Below, one piece after another: positions 41,815 through 54,472 of a stretch of DNA of 64,000 bases (position 1 is its first letter; each line of letters begins with the position of its first letter). The stretch covers positions 58,862,964 through 58,926,963 of the forward strand of contig OY744610.1 in the NCBI GenBank assembly GCA_963556255.1, given 5' to 3'. A program made the translations under genes and the position numbers. The notes under the pieces were generated by a model. That model was not told where the DNA came from. It saw only the letters and a program-made list of their open reading frames with translations, and searched no databases. Source of the DNA: Allolobophora icterica. Its lineage: Eukaryota; Annelida; Clitellata; Crassiclitellata; Lumbricidae.

Positions 41815-42545
41815 ATTATAGAGACGCGTTAAGGACATCGGGTTATTTACCATCTGTTCTGCTAAGGTTTGTCTTGAATACAATTGCGCTTATTGATTCA
41901 CAATCGATCTGTTATCGATTTCTAACGCGTTCAAATGTTCGTAGTCGTACTCTCGCGATGTCGTCAGCGCTCAAGGAGAGCGACGTCGCAAGAACCAGAT
42001 TGTCTAAACAAAGCGACTGGCAGGTATGAGGCCAGAATGGTTCGGGGGTCTAGATCCAAGTGTCATGACCCACGCAGCCAGTTAGACGGCTACGATGGAT
42101 GTTTAGAATTGGAAGGGCGACAGAGGTAAGGGGAGGAGAAGGAATCAGGTTAGGCTTAATGGAAGAGGAGTTTTTCAGTTTTGAATTATTATAACCTAAT
42201 CTCAGAAGCGAATTGGATGCTTGACCTGTTGATCAAAGCATCTTAATAAGCAGGGGCGTCTATCCCCCCTAAGTCATTGGAGCAACGTCCTTTTCCCCCT
42301 CTTCTTCCCCCTCCCCGTTCCTTCCCCCACCCCTAAAATGGTGGCCCACACACGTACAAATCTCCCCCCCCTGTTTCTTGGATGAAGCATTTGCTCCAAG
42401 GTTTCTATGGTGTAGACGCCCCTGTTAATAAGAGAATAATCTAATGCAAGGTAAAGTCGAATTGCACTGAAATACCACTATACGTTAGATAATGTAACGT
42501 TCTTCTTCGACACCTTTAAAACGTTTCAGCCTACACATATAAGTA
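41815..42545. repeat. Dispersed block X, copy 3
   Basis: Aligns with blocks at 30.5 and 38.3 kb and is interrupted by a 174-bp MITE. Confidence 0.75.
42251..42424. mobile_element. 174-bp hAT MITE with perfect TSD
   Basis: Inverted ends CAGGGGCGTCTA/TAGACGCCCCTG are flanked by perfect TTAATAAG duplications (42243-42250 and 42425-42432). The uninterrupted sequence at 38541-38555 is the paralogous empty site. Confidence 0.92.
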
Positions 42546-42825
42546 TTTTACACCGACGTAACGTTTTTTTTTATCACAATCAGAGGTGTACCTTTGGTCT
42601 AAAAAGTGGGAAACCAATTTCTTTCCACTTTCGTTGTTCACATGAAGATCATCTCTGGGAAGGCACAATAATAAAATATTGATTGACATTGTTTAAAAAG
42701 TGGGGGGTACGGTACCCCCAGTCCAAAAAGTGGGGGGTACGGGTACCCCTCGTACCCTCCACAAATTACGCCTATGATCACAATCCAAGTTCTCATCTGA
42801 TTTACAACAGTGTGGTGTACTATAC

Positions 42826-43162
42826 CAGCGGTTCCCAAACTTCTCTGAGTCGCGACCCACTTATGAATATCTTGGCAGTCTTGGTACCCATTGTGTAAAA
42901 TTAAGCATTGCGTACTAAAATCTGCTTCGTAAATTGGTATGGAAATATGCGGATTTACGTACAGCGCTTAGAAATTTAAAGCATTAAAAGGAAACTTAGG
43001 TAAGACAGTTTACAATTCATTGCAATCCAGCTAGTTATAGCCCAATCATAGCCAAATGTTGTTGCTGCAAAAAATAAATGTTCATCGACAAAATTTGGCG
43101 ACCCACCTGCCAGAGCTTCGCGACCCACTTTTGGGTCGCGACCCACAGTTTTGGAAACTCTA
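42826..43162. mobile_element. Non-autonomous hAT element (CAGCGGTTCCCAAACTT end)
   Basis: 337 bp between perfect 8-bp duplications TACTATAC (42818-42825 and 43163-43170). The left end is canonical and the right end is decayed. Subterminal 'gggtcgcgacccac' is typical of this hAT group. Confidence 0.82.
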
Positions 43163-43186
43163 TACTATACTAAACTAATTTATTCT

Positions 43187-43480
43187 GTCGACGTCAACGG
43201 CCATTGTTGGGTCGACTCGCTTAACACTGGATCCATTCGTTAAACGCTGGATCCATTCGTTAAACGCTGGATCCATCCATTCGGGTCGCATATAAATATT
43301 AAACCTATGCATATAAACCAATTAATAATTACACACCTCTTTTAAGTGTGATATTCGCCCTATAATTAAGATAAAAGCAGACTACGAGCGTTACGTTTTG
43401 CCACAGGAGCGGAAAGGACTGTTTCAGAAATATTAGACACCTCTTTCAACTTTGATATTCGCATTATAAGTAAATGCAGC
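43187..43480. repeat. Satellite modules B and A
   Basis: Module B at 43187, with its 'cgttaaacgctggatccat' part triplicated, then module A copies at about 43330 and 43435. Confidence 0.75.
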
Positions 43481-43529
43481 AGCTCGACACTGACAATTGA
43501 CACTGACACTGACACTGACACTGACAATA

Positions 43530-44795
43530 AAAAAGTTAAAAAATAAGGAAAGCGTGCTAGCTGTCTTCATTGACTTCGAAAGAGCATACGACATGCTACA
43601 CGTACCCACACTCCTCTGTAAATTACAGAATATAGGAATAACGGGTCACACCTTTAACTGGATTAAAAGTTTTCTGTCTTATCGAACATTCCAAGTGAAA
43701 GTCGGAGCCGAACTATCCGATAAATGCATTCAGGAAAACGGAACACCACAAGGTTCCATTATTTCGCCGGTACTATTTTTACTAATGATAAACGATATTC
43801 CCCCAGGCCTGCACGGAGTTGATATGACACTATTTGCTGATGATAGTGCCATATATGTCGGCCACCGAAACATTAAAACTATAGAAGACAAAATACAATC
43901 GTCACTAAACGCAATCCATGAGTGGTGTGCCAAAAACGGCTTCAAAATCTCAATAAATAAAACCACGGCAGTCCTCTTTTCATATGCACGCTCTAAACCG
44001 AAAATCGACCTCAAGCTTGGCAAGAAGTCCATAAAACTTGAGAAGACGGCTAAATTCCTGGGAGTGGTTTTCGACAACAAGTTAACATGGAATGCACACA
44101 TAAATTATATCGTTGAAAAGTGCAAACGACGACTCAATCTAATGAGAGCTGTGTCAGGGTACACGTGGGGAGCGTCCAAGAGGACATTAATGACTATCTA
44201 TAGGACATTAATTCGACCGATATTGGAGTATGGTGATATAGCCTTTTCAACAGCAAACAAGACTTCACTGGCAAAACTTACATCCATTCAAACTGAAGCA
44301 CTGAGGCTATGCTGCGGTGCTGCCAAAGGAACTCCTGCATCTGCTTTACAAAATGAGTGTGGGGAAATACCGCTGCATTTAAGATACCTGCAGAACGCGC
44401 TGAAATTCAGCACAAAAATCAAAGGCAGTGAACCCAGCCCAATTAGTAACACACTACAGCCACACTGGACGAATGAATATAAGACTAGACATAGCAAGTT
44501 TCAGTCCATCTATACACGAACCTCTGAGTGCCTATCATCATTAAACATGCCTTTCAAAGGTCCATCCTTTCCTCATACTCCACCCTGGTTAAATAAACCC
44601 ATAAAGGTTAACACCAGCCTTCGAAAGTCAGAAAGCAAAAAGGTAGACCATCCCGATGGTATAAAACAATTAGTGATGGAGACAATACAAGAATACCAGC
44701 ACCACACATGTATATACACAGATGGGTCAAAAGCGGGCAATGTAGCTGCTGCAGCCTTTGTCATACCCAGCGTACACACTCGAATAATCGCATAG
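43530..44795 (+). pseudogene. Reverse transcriptase domain fragment
   Basis: Carries the FADD catalytic motif and 'GTPQGS' region intact. It ends at a TAG inside the palindrome at 44768-44859. The first residues of the longest frame (MTLTLTLTLT) come from the microsatellite and are not element sequence. Confidence 0.88.
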
Positions 44796-44859
44796 TCTCA
44801 TTGTGCCATATACATATATGGCACAATGAGACTATGCGATTATTCGAGTGTGTACGCTG
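44768..44859. repeat. 92-bp near-perfect palindrome inside the retrotransposon
   Basis: 45-bp perfect arms (left starts CAGCGTACACACTCG) with only the central CA unpaired. The right arm is normal coding sequence (MRLCDYSSVYAA). The left arm is its inverted duplicate and introduces the stop. Confidence 0.95.
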
Positions 44860-45587
44860 CGGAATTGACGGCGATAAAGGAAGCTCTACAGTGGATCGCT
44901 GAAAATGACAGTGAAAAGCGCCACTTTGTAATATTTTCTGATTCATTAAGCGTAGTAACATCCCTCAAAAGATCCATATCAAAATCCAGACCCACATTGC
45001 TTGATGAAACCATTGGAGTGTATAATGGCATTGCATTGAGTACGGTCGAGGTAGTCTGGATACCTAGTCATCTGGATATCGAAGGCAATGAAATAGCTGA
45101 TAGACTAGCTAAGGAATCTCTTACCAGTACTCAAATAAACTCCACTAAATACCTAGAACTGTCCGAAGTGTACTTAATGATAGACTCTTATGTAATTAAC
45201 AAATGGCAAACGGAATACACAAATGACCAGAGGGGACAATTCTACAAGGCTCTATATCCCACTGTTAACACTAACATTAAGTACATAGACTACAATCGGA
45301 GAAAAGAAGTGCAATTAACGAGATTGAGATTGGGACATGTAAATTTAAATAACAGATTGTACAATCTCAAAATACATCCCACTGGCCTATGTGACATGTG
45401 CAACGTGCAGGAAACAACATCACATCTGCTACTACATTGTCAGAAAGAACACATTGCACAGACACTTCGTGAGAAGTGTGCCTCTGAGCATTTGGATGTG
45501 AATTTGAAAAATATTTTATGTAACACTGATTTGCAAAATGTGCTATATGGCGTGATTGCATGCATCTATAAAGACCGCATCCTGTAG
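44826..45587 (+). pseudogene. RNase H domain and C-terminal zinc-finger-like tail
   Basis: Frame identical to the RT frame upstream (both multiples of three), so the palindrome preserved phase but added stops. RNase H acidic residues are visible in AELTAIKEAL and IFSDS, with the late His/Asp in WIPSHLDIEGNEIAD. Confidence 0.85.
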
Positions 45588-45942
45588 TATAGTACTTCAT
45601 CTCAATACCCAACAACTATACTTGTACACATTAGGTCACTTGAGGTCAAACGTACAATCAAGTGCACCAGACCAAAGACCAAACATCAATACAGGGCCAC
45701 AACATACAACATGCGGCGGGCACAGCCGAGGACTCCGGCTCAGCTCCTTTGTTCTGACCGGCTGGGCCATGACCTGGGAAATCTCACACTGCCTCTCGGC
45801 TGACGTCGGCAGACAACCTCGGCTGGAGCTACGAGTCCGAAAACCTGTTGACTGATGAGAATGACCCGCTTAAAGAACTCTCGGGCAGTATATTAACATT
45901 CTCAACATATAAACGAATAAACATGCCCCTGTACATACGAAC

Positions 45943-46103
45943 GTACGTACATACATACATACATACACACATACACACACACATACATACATACATACAT
46001 ACATACATACATACACACATACATACATACATACATACATACATACATACATACATACATACATACATACATACATACATACATACATACATACATACAT
46101 ACA
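45943..46103. repeat. (ACAT)n tail/microsatellite
   Basis: About 160 bp of ACAT units directly after the retrotransposon 3' UTR, likely its expanded poly-simple tail. Confidence 0.93.
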
Positions 46104-46729
46104 AAACACTATTAGGGCCTATTACAGGCTACGCTAAGAAATTCAATAGCCTATAGCGCTAGGACACTCATTCGATTATTACATTTGAACGACCTTCTGT
46201 TGTAAAATGACATTATGTTGACTAGATTGTGTAAATAGCGCACAAATGAAAATCGTGTTTAAAGTTGTACAGAGGCAAAGTCACGCGCTTGTTTAGGGAC
46301 GTGGGAGAAATTCGGTTAGAGATATGGGAACAGTTAGGGAGCGTGACACTGTCTGAAAGTAATAAATCGCTGTAAATAATCTTAACCGCTGCTGTATAAG
46401 CCACATATTAATAGATATGCAACCTTCTATTCGTGTATAATAATGTATATGCCCATATATGTACGTATCTCTATACGTCAAACTAAAATTCTTGTTTATT
46501 AATGGTCTGTGCCTAGACCTATATACTAAATAACGTTTATACAGTTTACTTGAATTTCTGTTAGAAATGTTTAACATAATCACAAATGGTTCTTGTACAT
46601 ATTACTAGTAACTGAAATCGAGACTCAAATATGTTAGCTACCGAAACAGTTTAAAGAAAATCGTGTTAACGAACTGTATAGATTAAATGTGCATGCTGTT
46701 TGTAAAATTGCAAATGTACGATGGTTGAT

Positions 46730-47000
46730 ATGACGTCAGCGGCCGATGTTGTCATGAGATGTCATTAAACTGATGGTTAAAAAAAAACACTGACAATTCG
46801 TGCTGAGCCATATTAGAGATGTATCATGCCATACGAACGGTGAGAACTGTTCAAAATAATTTCTGTCGACGTCAACGGCCTTTTTTGGCATAAGGCGTCG
46901 TTAAACACGGGATCCACCCACCCATTGACGTTTCATAGCGACCAGTAACATAATCAGAGGTTTTACTAACGGTGCTCGCGGTATACCGGAATAAAAAGGA
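46730..47000. repeat. Satellite modules at the contig end
   Basis: Module B copies at 46730 and 46862. The last ~140 bases resemble 32815-32940 ('ttgacgtttcatagcgacc ... cggaataaaaag'). They show no similarity to the C1orf198 exon that begins after the gap. Confidence 0.8.
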
Positions 47001-47200
47001 NNNNNNNNNNNNNNNNNNNNNNNNNNNNNNNNNNNNNNNNNNNNNNNNNNNNNNNNNNNNNNNNNNNNNNNNNNNNNNNNNNNNNNNNNNNNNNNNNNNN
47101 NNNNNNNNNNNNNNNNNNNNNNNNNNNNNNNNNNNNNNNNNNNNNNNNNNNNNNNNNNNNNNNNNNNNNNNNNNNNNNNNNNNNNNNNNNNNNNNNNNNN
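47001..47200. other. Assembly gap of exactly 200 N
   Basis: The run of N has a round, fixed length, typical of a scaffolder's placeholder rather than a measured gap. Sequence on the two sides is unrelated. Confidence 0.99.
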
Positions 47201-47201
47201 A

Positions 47202-49687
47202 GTCATAACAAAAGATCCAGACAGCACAGTGTCTCCGAGCCATCTGTACAACGAACACAGTAAGCTTCTCGACGATTTGTCTGATGTTCGGGAAAGTAAA
47301 GACTTCGTGTTCAACTCGGAAGCAGCTTTGTTTGAGAAGACAAAGCAGAATGAAGTCGTCAGGAGAAGCACTTCTAAACAGAACACCTCGGCAGCGAAGA
47401 AGGAACCAAAGAGTAAGAGCCAAGGAGGAGGAAAGAAGGAGAAGGGCAAGACCAGTCAAGGGAAAGGTGTCAAGGAAAAGACAACCAAGAAGAAGAAAGC
47501 TTCCATGGATTCTGTTGACAGCACCGCGAAAACTGAAAAATCACCATCTGCAGACAAAATCGGTCTGGAATATTATGCCTCAAGCCACGAGGAATTGGAA
47601 TCTGTTCCCGGACCTGGAGAGATAGTGTTCACCAGGCCCAATATTTTGGAGTCTGTATCGCCAATACGGTTTCCTGAAATTGGAGAATCGAGCACTGACA
47701 ACCTGCAAGAGAACGAAGAGAATGGAGCTGGCGCATTTGTCTTTTCGCCTTCGAACCTGACAAGTGCCGCTCGGTCCAACGACGTCTTTGACTACAGTGA
47801 AGTTGAGGATAACGCGGCAGTCATTACGTCCCAGCCGAAGAAATTTGAACTTGATTTGGATGCCCCATTTGCTGATTCCTCGGAACCGGTTAGAAATTAC
47901 ATAAATATTTTGTACTTGTAATCATTGTTAGAAATTTATATAGCACCGATTCCTTTAAACTAATTAGAACTCTACCTGTACTAGGCTACAAGCCTATATG
48001 ATGTTCAGCGTCATTAGAACTAGACTATTACAGCAGTTGATTTCTTCAACTACAAGTAGTTAGCCAAGAAGCAAACATTGCTCTGATTACTAGAGAAGTC
48101 CCACTAATTGTCATTGTAATTGAACATTTATGTCGAGCTGCTCAAAGTGCAAAATAAGTCAAGGGCACTCTACCTGTACTAGGCTACTAGCCGAGCTATT
48201 GGTCCCGCACGCGAACAGCCATTATGCAGCGCCGTTCTTTTTCGGTCACTGGTCCCGCAACCTGGAATGGCCTTCCTGTTGCACTTCGCCTGGTCCCTAT
48301 GACTCACTCTACCTTGTTTCTTGCAAACTTGATAACTACTCTCTTTAGCCGTGGTTGGACTAGGAGCGCTCCTGAGTAGATAACCTTGAAGGGGCGCTAT
48401 ATAAAAGCTCCTTAATAATAATAATAATAATGTTCAATGTCATTAGAACTAGACTGTTACATCTGTTAGCAGAGCAGTGCACAGTTAACTAGCAGAGTCA
48501 TTAGTTGCTGGCTTCCATGCTTAGAGCACTACCAGTGGATCCAGGATAGCAGGTGACACTGTAGTTCAGAGGTTGTTGTAATGTAATGGAAACTGGTCAC
48601 TATGTGTTATTAATATACTGGTGAAAGAGCCTTGAAGAAGTGCTGTAAATTGCAGTGCTTGACTAGCTGATGTATCAAGCCCATATTTGAATCAGAAATG
48701 TTCTTGAAAGTTTGAAATGAAGGCCAGTGGATGCATGACAAACTCACATTCACGCACATGCACACAGACACTTGTCCGGTGAATTCGGTGTGGTAAACCA
48801 CGAGTGTTGGTGACATTTGCAACGTGTTTAGGGCTGATGTGTATTGTGTTTGCTATTGTTGTCGACCGAGTGTAAAGGGCATGATCAATGATCATGGACA
48901 GCACTGAGTATCAACAAAAACATGTACTTAAACTGTGCCTTGTTTTTAAGGTGTATGTAACAGCCAAGCACATGTTTACATGACTTTGCAGGCTGTAATA
49001 AAGTTCTTTTGCCAACTTTTGAATGAACCAGATCGTATAAAGCGCAGTCCTCGGTACTAAATAGATAACTTACCCAAAATCATGACATTGCATCAGTTCT
49101 GCTGGCTGTTTTGCAACTGGGGTGCCCGATAGTGTAGTGGTTAGCGCACTGGACTGTCAGTCGAGAGGTGGGCGGTTCAAATCCCTGCCAGGGCAGAAAT
49201 TTGGTTCGAGATATCTGCTCCACCTGCACCCCCTAGCCAACTCAGCTATAATGAGTACACTGACTGTACACTGTCGGTGGGAAGATGAGACGGTGAAGGA
49301 GAGGACTGGCCACCGGCTCTTATATGTCAAGTCCAAGAAAATGAAGTCACTAACACTTCCTCCCTTGGCTGCCTCAGGGCTAGCTTAAGGGTCTGCTTTT
49401 CTGCTTCTTCAGATTGCTTATCCTCCATTGCTTGACTTCAGGTTTCTCCGATTTGTCGGATTTTAACCTGATTTTCCTAATGTACTACGACCTCACCGTT
49501 GATGGATGTCTTCTGTGTTATAATACTGGCGCTATAGAAGTCATTAGATTAGATTAGCTATAGAAGTTATCAGGTTAGATTTGATTAGAGGAGTTGAAGA
49601 CGTAGTTTTTCTGTTTCTGTCTTTCAGGTTGAAGCAAAGCGGGATTCTGTTGTCAAGACCGGGTTTGACTTCCTCGACAACTGGTAA
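47202..49687 (+). CDS. C1orf198: C1orf198 homologue, second copy, 5' end missing
   Basis: The partial gene begins mid-exon 3 at the gap (47202-47888, donor CCG|gttaga) and continues to exon 4 (49628-49687, acceptor ctttcag, ending VVKTGFDFLDNW). Both pieces keep phase 0 and open frame. About 20 base differences and no indels separate the 687 shared exon 3 bases from the first copy (hand count). Exons 1-2 would lie in or beyond the gap, or on another contig. Confidence 0.88.
48188..48431 (+). mobile_element. L2/CR1-like LINE 3' fragment, only in second copy
   Basis: In scattered frames it reads an RT tail (ATWNGLPVALRLVPM-like) and ends 'gaaggggcgctatataaaag' plus (AAT)n. The first copy has continuous intron sequence at this place (about 5605), apart from nine bases lost at the insertion. 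Confidence 0.8.
49119..49412 (+). mobile_element. tRNA-derived SINE in intron 3, second copy
   Basis: Orthologous to 6301-6596. Here the A box is TAGTGTAGTGG, closer to a functional promoter than in the first copy. Confidence 0.88.
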
Positions 49688-50009
49688 TGCGAGCGGTTCA
49701 TTCCAGTCCACACGAGAACCTCAAGTCTTCAACCAGTTCTGGCATTCTGAATGTCGTTCTAATATCTTTCGAGTGCAATACACCAACGTTCGTTAGTTTC
49801 ACGTGTAGCGAACTCTACTCCTTTGCTGTGTAGCTTGACTGGCATTTATTAATTACGAGTTACTGAGTTAGTGGAGCCATATAGTCATCTTTTCTGTATC
49901 TGCTTTTATGCATAATGTGAGATTGTACTGCACAGAATATTCTTCCAGTTTGAGTAAAGGTGACAATAAGTTTTATTGAAATGTCAAAGTAAGCTAAGGT
50001 GCGGTGTTA

Positions 50010-50325
50010 ATTCTCAGTTCCATACCACCACTCACTCACCGTCATCTACCTCAGGCTCCTCTACTCATCACCCCACAGGCTATCCACTCCAAATGGAAGA
50101 CTTGCCTCTTTAAGAATTCCTACCCTAATCCATCTGATCCTCTGTCTTCCAGGCCTTCTCGACCTCATTGAAACCCGCCACAGCTGCTCTGGTCTCTCTG
50201 GCAACCAGACTTGGACCACCACTGGACATTAATCTCTGGACAATCCCTCGGATACGACGTAGCACTCGTGAATAAGCTGGTGCTTTTGCACTTAGCTTTA
50301 AAGTGGCGCTTTAGAAAATTGTGAT
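50010..50325 (+). repeat. Non-LTR 3' end, second copy
   Basis: Orthologous to 7150-7480. Confidence 0.65.
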
Positions 50326-52154
50326 TATGATTTGTAATCAAGTGCAGCTACAGTCTAAGATAATCTAAATACTATTATAGCTAATCTAATCTAGTGACTT
50401 TTATAGTGTCATTATCATAGTGCTCAAGGCTTCAATCAAAGGTCATGTCAGAAAAAACTGTTTTGAAAAATCATGATCTTGTAGGGAAGCCTGGTTGAAG
50501 TCTGATGGATTTATGTGGCCTGTAGCCAGACACTGACTGATCCTAGGGCTCACGGTGACGTTGCACTCGAGATGGTCATTGTTGCACATTATACACTGAA
50601 GCCTTCTTATGACGCACTTAGTTATATAGTTTAATTCTGGTTTGACACTGTCATTGACTTAGATTACAGAATTTAATTCATGTGCATAAATGTGACCTTG
50701 ATATATCACAAGTTTGTTGCAATTTAACTACATGTTTAATCACATTTACTTTACGCTAACTTTACAGTTTTTTAAAGAAACTTTGAATCTAAAATTTTAT
50801 TCACATTCATGGTTTGACCTTAGTACGACACCGTCTCATTGTAACGTGGTAACTGATGCACCTTTGCGTAAAGATAGCGTAATACATAGTGTAATACATG
50901 ACGGTCTAGTATGTAATTGTTACACATGTGTGTGGACACTCCGAGCAGGCTAATGTCTGCTTTTACCAGAAATTAATGTTCAGAGTGTATGATAATTAAG
51001 TTTGTACTGTGTGCTTCAGCCTTGTATTGTCAAATGGACAGGTCCAGGATTTGACAATACAAGGGATGGTGGGTAAAGAGATGCTGGGGTTTAGGAGTAA
51101 AACAATTGGGAAAACTGTTACGGTGCCACGTTTGGTGGTTGATTATGCCTTTTTCAGGCAGAATTCAAATGTAAACATAGATGTTTTGTGACTCTCGTAG
51201 CGGAATAGTTTTGTTCTTCTAGATTTCTTTTTTACGCCAAATGTTGTTAGGACTTCATAACTAACTGATTGTTGTGATCAGTAAGGGCTATGTGGGTCTT
51301 TTTTATATGTCCATGCGCCACTGAGTTTCACAAGGTTTATTTGAGTTCTCAAGGATATACTCATTGAAGCAGCTTCAAATTGGAAAATCATTCTGATGAA
51401 GAGGTTTTTTTTATTATGAACTTCAAACGAAACGTTCCAATAGTACATAGTTGATAAATGCGCTTGAAAACCATTTTGTTCAATCCTGGTTTTCTATCGT
51501 TAGGTCGAGAGTTTCTCTTGAAGAGGCACTATATAAATATGTGATTCCATTGCAATTATTCATTCCTTTTAGTTGCTTATTTCAAAGCTAGAAGCAAAAA
51601 ACTTTAATGACAGGAGTTGAATTCTCACAGTTTCCATTTAATATGGCAGCACCAATTTGAGTTGAGATCTCGGCAGGTTTTCGTTATTTAGAAATATCCG
51701 TTTAACATCTGAAATATACAGTTGGTCTTAATCTTAAGATAGTTGTACCAATGTAGTACAACAGTGGATCTCGCTCAGCATGGTTCGTGGACCATGTATG
51801 GTTTCCGGACCACGTGTGGTTCACAAGTTTGATTCCATGGGCTACAACTATGTCGTGAAACGTTCTTGCAACGTCCTTCCCTGTATGCAACATTTTTATA
51901 ACTGGGGTTAGGTATATACCAAACATGGATCAAGGACGTTTTACGAGATGTCTCGCTGGTTGCCTAAATTTTGTGTAATTTTATTTGAATTCAGTTTGTT
52001 CTCGTCTATTTAGTCGTGTGGCCATATCATTAGTTTTTACATTGAATTTGACTTGTGCATGTATTTGCTTTTTGCTTTGTTTGTTAGGAGAAATGAATCA
52101 GTATCTCACAAAATAGTTTTCTTAAAGCTAATTGATTTGTTGCAGTTATAGTGT

Positions 52155-52250
52155 GTTGACTATCTGCCCCCATATGCCGAGGCTAAACAAAGTGAAGTCG
52201 CTAACACTTCGTACCCATGGCTACCTCTCAGGGGACTGCTTTTCGTCTTC
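52155..52250 (+). mobile_element. SINE 3' fragment, second copy
   Basis: 'atatgccgaggctaaacaaa ... gaagtcgctaacacttcg ... ggctacctctcaggggactg', longer than its counterpart at 9297. Confidence 0.65.
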
Positions 52251-52714
52251 TTTGAAATTAAAATCAGGGAATTAACTCTCACATTAATTTTGGCTGACTT
52301 TGGTCCTTGAATTTATCGAGGTATGGTGGCCATTTAACATCGTATAGGGTAGCACAGAGAGCGCCTCTGACTAGTCTTGCTCTATGAGCGGCGCTATATA
52401 AATGTTCAATTACAATTGCATCAACACCAGGTCTACCAATTGTTGAAAGGGTGCTGTATTAGTGACTGGAAACATGGAGGCCTTCAATAGGCGCTACATA
52501 AATGTCTAGAAACACGGAGGCCTTCAAAAAGGGGCTATATAATTATCTAGATACGTAAACACTTAAATGATGTAATTCTTTGTGCATGCATGACTTTTTA
52601 ACGTTTGTCTTTTTGGAGATTTAGTTTACCCAGGAGGGAACCCCATATACCAAATTAAAAGGTGGATGGATTGCAGTTATACTTGGACAGTTACTAAGTT
52701 AAACCTTAACTAAA

Positions 52715-52875
52715 CACCCCTACCCAGCTGTGCTGTAATGAGTACACTGACCATACCCTGTCGATGGGAAGATGAGATGGCAAGAGAGTGCTAGCTACCC
52801 ACCCTCGTACGCCGAGGCTAAGGAAATGAAGTCGCTAACATTTCACACTCTCAGGCTAGCTTAATGGACGATTTT
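52715..52875 (+). mobile_element. Truncated SINE, second copy
   Basis: Lacks the tRNA-like head present at 10220. Upstream sequence (about 52635-52710) is unrelated to the first copy. Confidence 0.75.
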
Positions 52876-53405
52876 GTCCAGAAGGGACTTTTTGTGGAAC
52901 TTGCTCCTAGAGGATCAATGAGGGAACGTCTTGTAGCAAGTCCTGTCATTAATTTTATTATAATTAATTATTATTTCAAATCTGTTTGTATTTCGGATTT
53001 TTAAATTCATGTTCTGGCTCAAGTGTGTAGAGTTTAAAGCCCCGCCCATCTGTACGTGCGATGAGAATTCATCCAACCGTCACGAACTTTGTGGCATGTC
53101 TACTGAGCCATGCCGGTCATGTCATTCAGTTAAAGACTGTCTCTTCTAAACCGTTCAACTTGAGTAAATAATACCACACAGGCCTGGATTCTTATGTCCA
53201 CAGGCCTAGGCTGTTGGGACTTTAAATTCAGTTCTAGGCCTAAAGTAAGAGGGCTTTACAGTCAATTCTATTGTTAGGCTTTTAACGCCTTGAATTCATT
53301 CTTAGGTCTAGGCTATTGGCACTGACATTCCTCCTCTCCTGCCACGATATACGGATCCCATATATAGGACCCATATTCCCATGTGCGAATCGTACATAGT
53401 CATAC

Positions 53406-53689
53406 GAAGAAGAAGAGCAGTCCCTTGACCTAGCCCTGAGGCAGCCATGGGTATGAAGTGCTAGCGACTTCAGTTACTTAGCCTCGGCATATGAGGGCGG
53501 GTGGCTAGTCCTCTCCCTCGCCGTCTCGTCTTCCCACCGACAGTGTACTCATCATAGCTGAGTTGGCTAGGGGGTGCAGGTGGAGCAGAAATCTCAAACC
53601 AAATTTCTGTCCTGGCAGGGATTTGAACCACCGACCTCTCGGCTGACAGTCCACCACGCTAAGCACTACGCTATCGAGCATGGGTCCCA
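53406..53689 (-). mobile_element. tRNA-derived SINE, minus strand, second copy
   Basis: Orthologous to 11299-11575. Confidence 0.88.
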
Positions 53690-54111
53690 TCTAGTGAAAT
53701 ATACTTCTTGCCTCTCTCGCCGATCCAGTCCTTAACAACATCTACCAAAGCTTTCTGGTTATCAGCCACTTTCATCTTCATATCTCATCTGAACTGAACC
53801 TAAACGTGTCTTTCTATCGACTTTGTTTTTTACAATAAGCAAAATATTAACACGAAACGAAGTCGCTAGCAGTCGATAGCTTAGCGACTGGTTTCGACTT
53901 GAGGGCTTAGCGGCGGTTCCATGCAGGGACTAGCTGGAAGGGACCGGTGAGTTGGCCCAAATACAACTGGACCGGGACTTTGAAGGTCGATCTTTATCTG
54001 CTGAACTTCGGGCTAAACAAAGCCTGCACACGAGCTCCAGACCTCTGGACCTCTGGCAGAGTCGTTGGAGACGGCAACGTTCCAGAGTGAGGCACGCAGC
54101 TTAGCGCTCAA

Positions 54112-54151
54112 GATTATGATGACGATGATGATGATGATGATTGATAATGAG

Positions 54152-54202
<51 letters not shown>

Positions 54203-54203
54203 G

Positions 54204-54276
<73 letters not shown>

Positions 54277-54300
54277 AATTATGATGATGATGATTTATGC
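54112..54300. repeat. (GAT)n microsatellite, second copy
   Basis: Counterpart of 11979-12150 with long pure GAT runs. A second tract lies at 54375-54472, ending at the inverted-repeat element. Confidence 0.95.
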
Positions 54301-54409
54301 TGCTGACGATGGCGGGGCAAGTGGCGACGATGGCGGGGCAAGTGGCGACGGGGGATAATGGCAAGTAAGTTCTGATGATGATGATGACGACGACGACGAC
54401 GACGACGAC

Positions 54410-54472
<63 letters not shown>

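Larger units (their letters stand above)
43481..45940 (+). mobile_element. 5'-truncated non-LTR retrotransposon with RT and RNase H
   Basis: After a (CACTGA)n tract the element starts inside the reverse transcriptase (VLAVFIDFERAYD; GTPQGSIISPVLF; FADDSAIYV). It continues through the thumb region into RNase H (IYTDGSKAGN; IFSDSLSVV; WIPSHLDIEGNEIADRLAKES) and ends with a CCHC-like LCDMCNVQETTSHLLLHC. RT plus RNase H without LTRs fits the I-group (I/Nimb-like). ORF1 and endonuclease are missing. The 3' UTR is followed by an (ACAT)n tail. Confidence 0.9.

Noticed and set aside
43481..45940. Possible retrovirus or LTR element
   Set aside because: RT with RNase H but no LTR, protease or integrase, and a simple-repeat 3' tail. 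A non-LTR retrotransposon fits.
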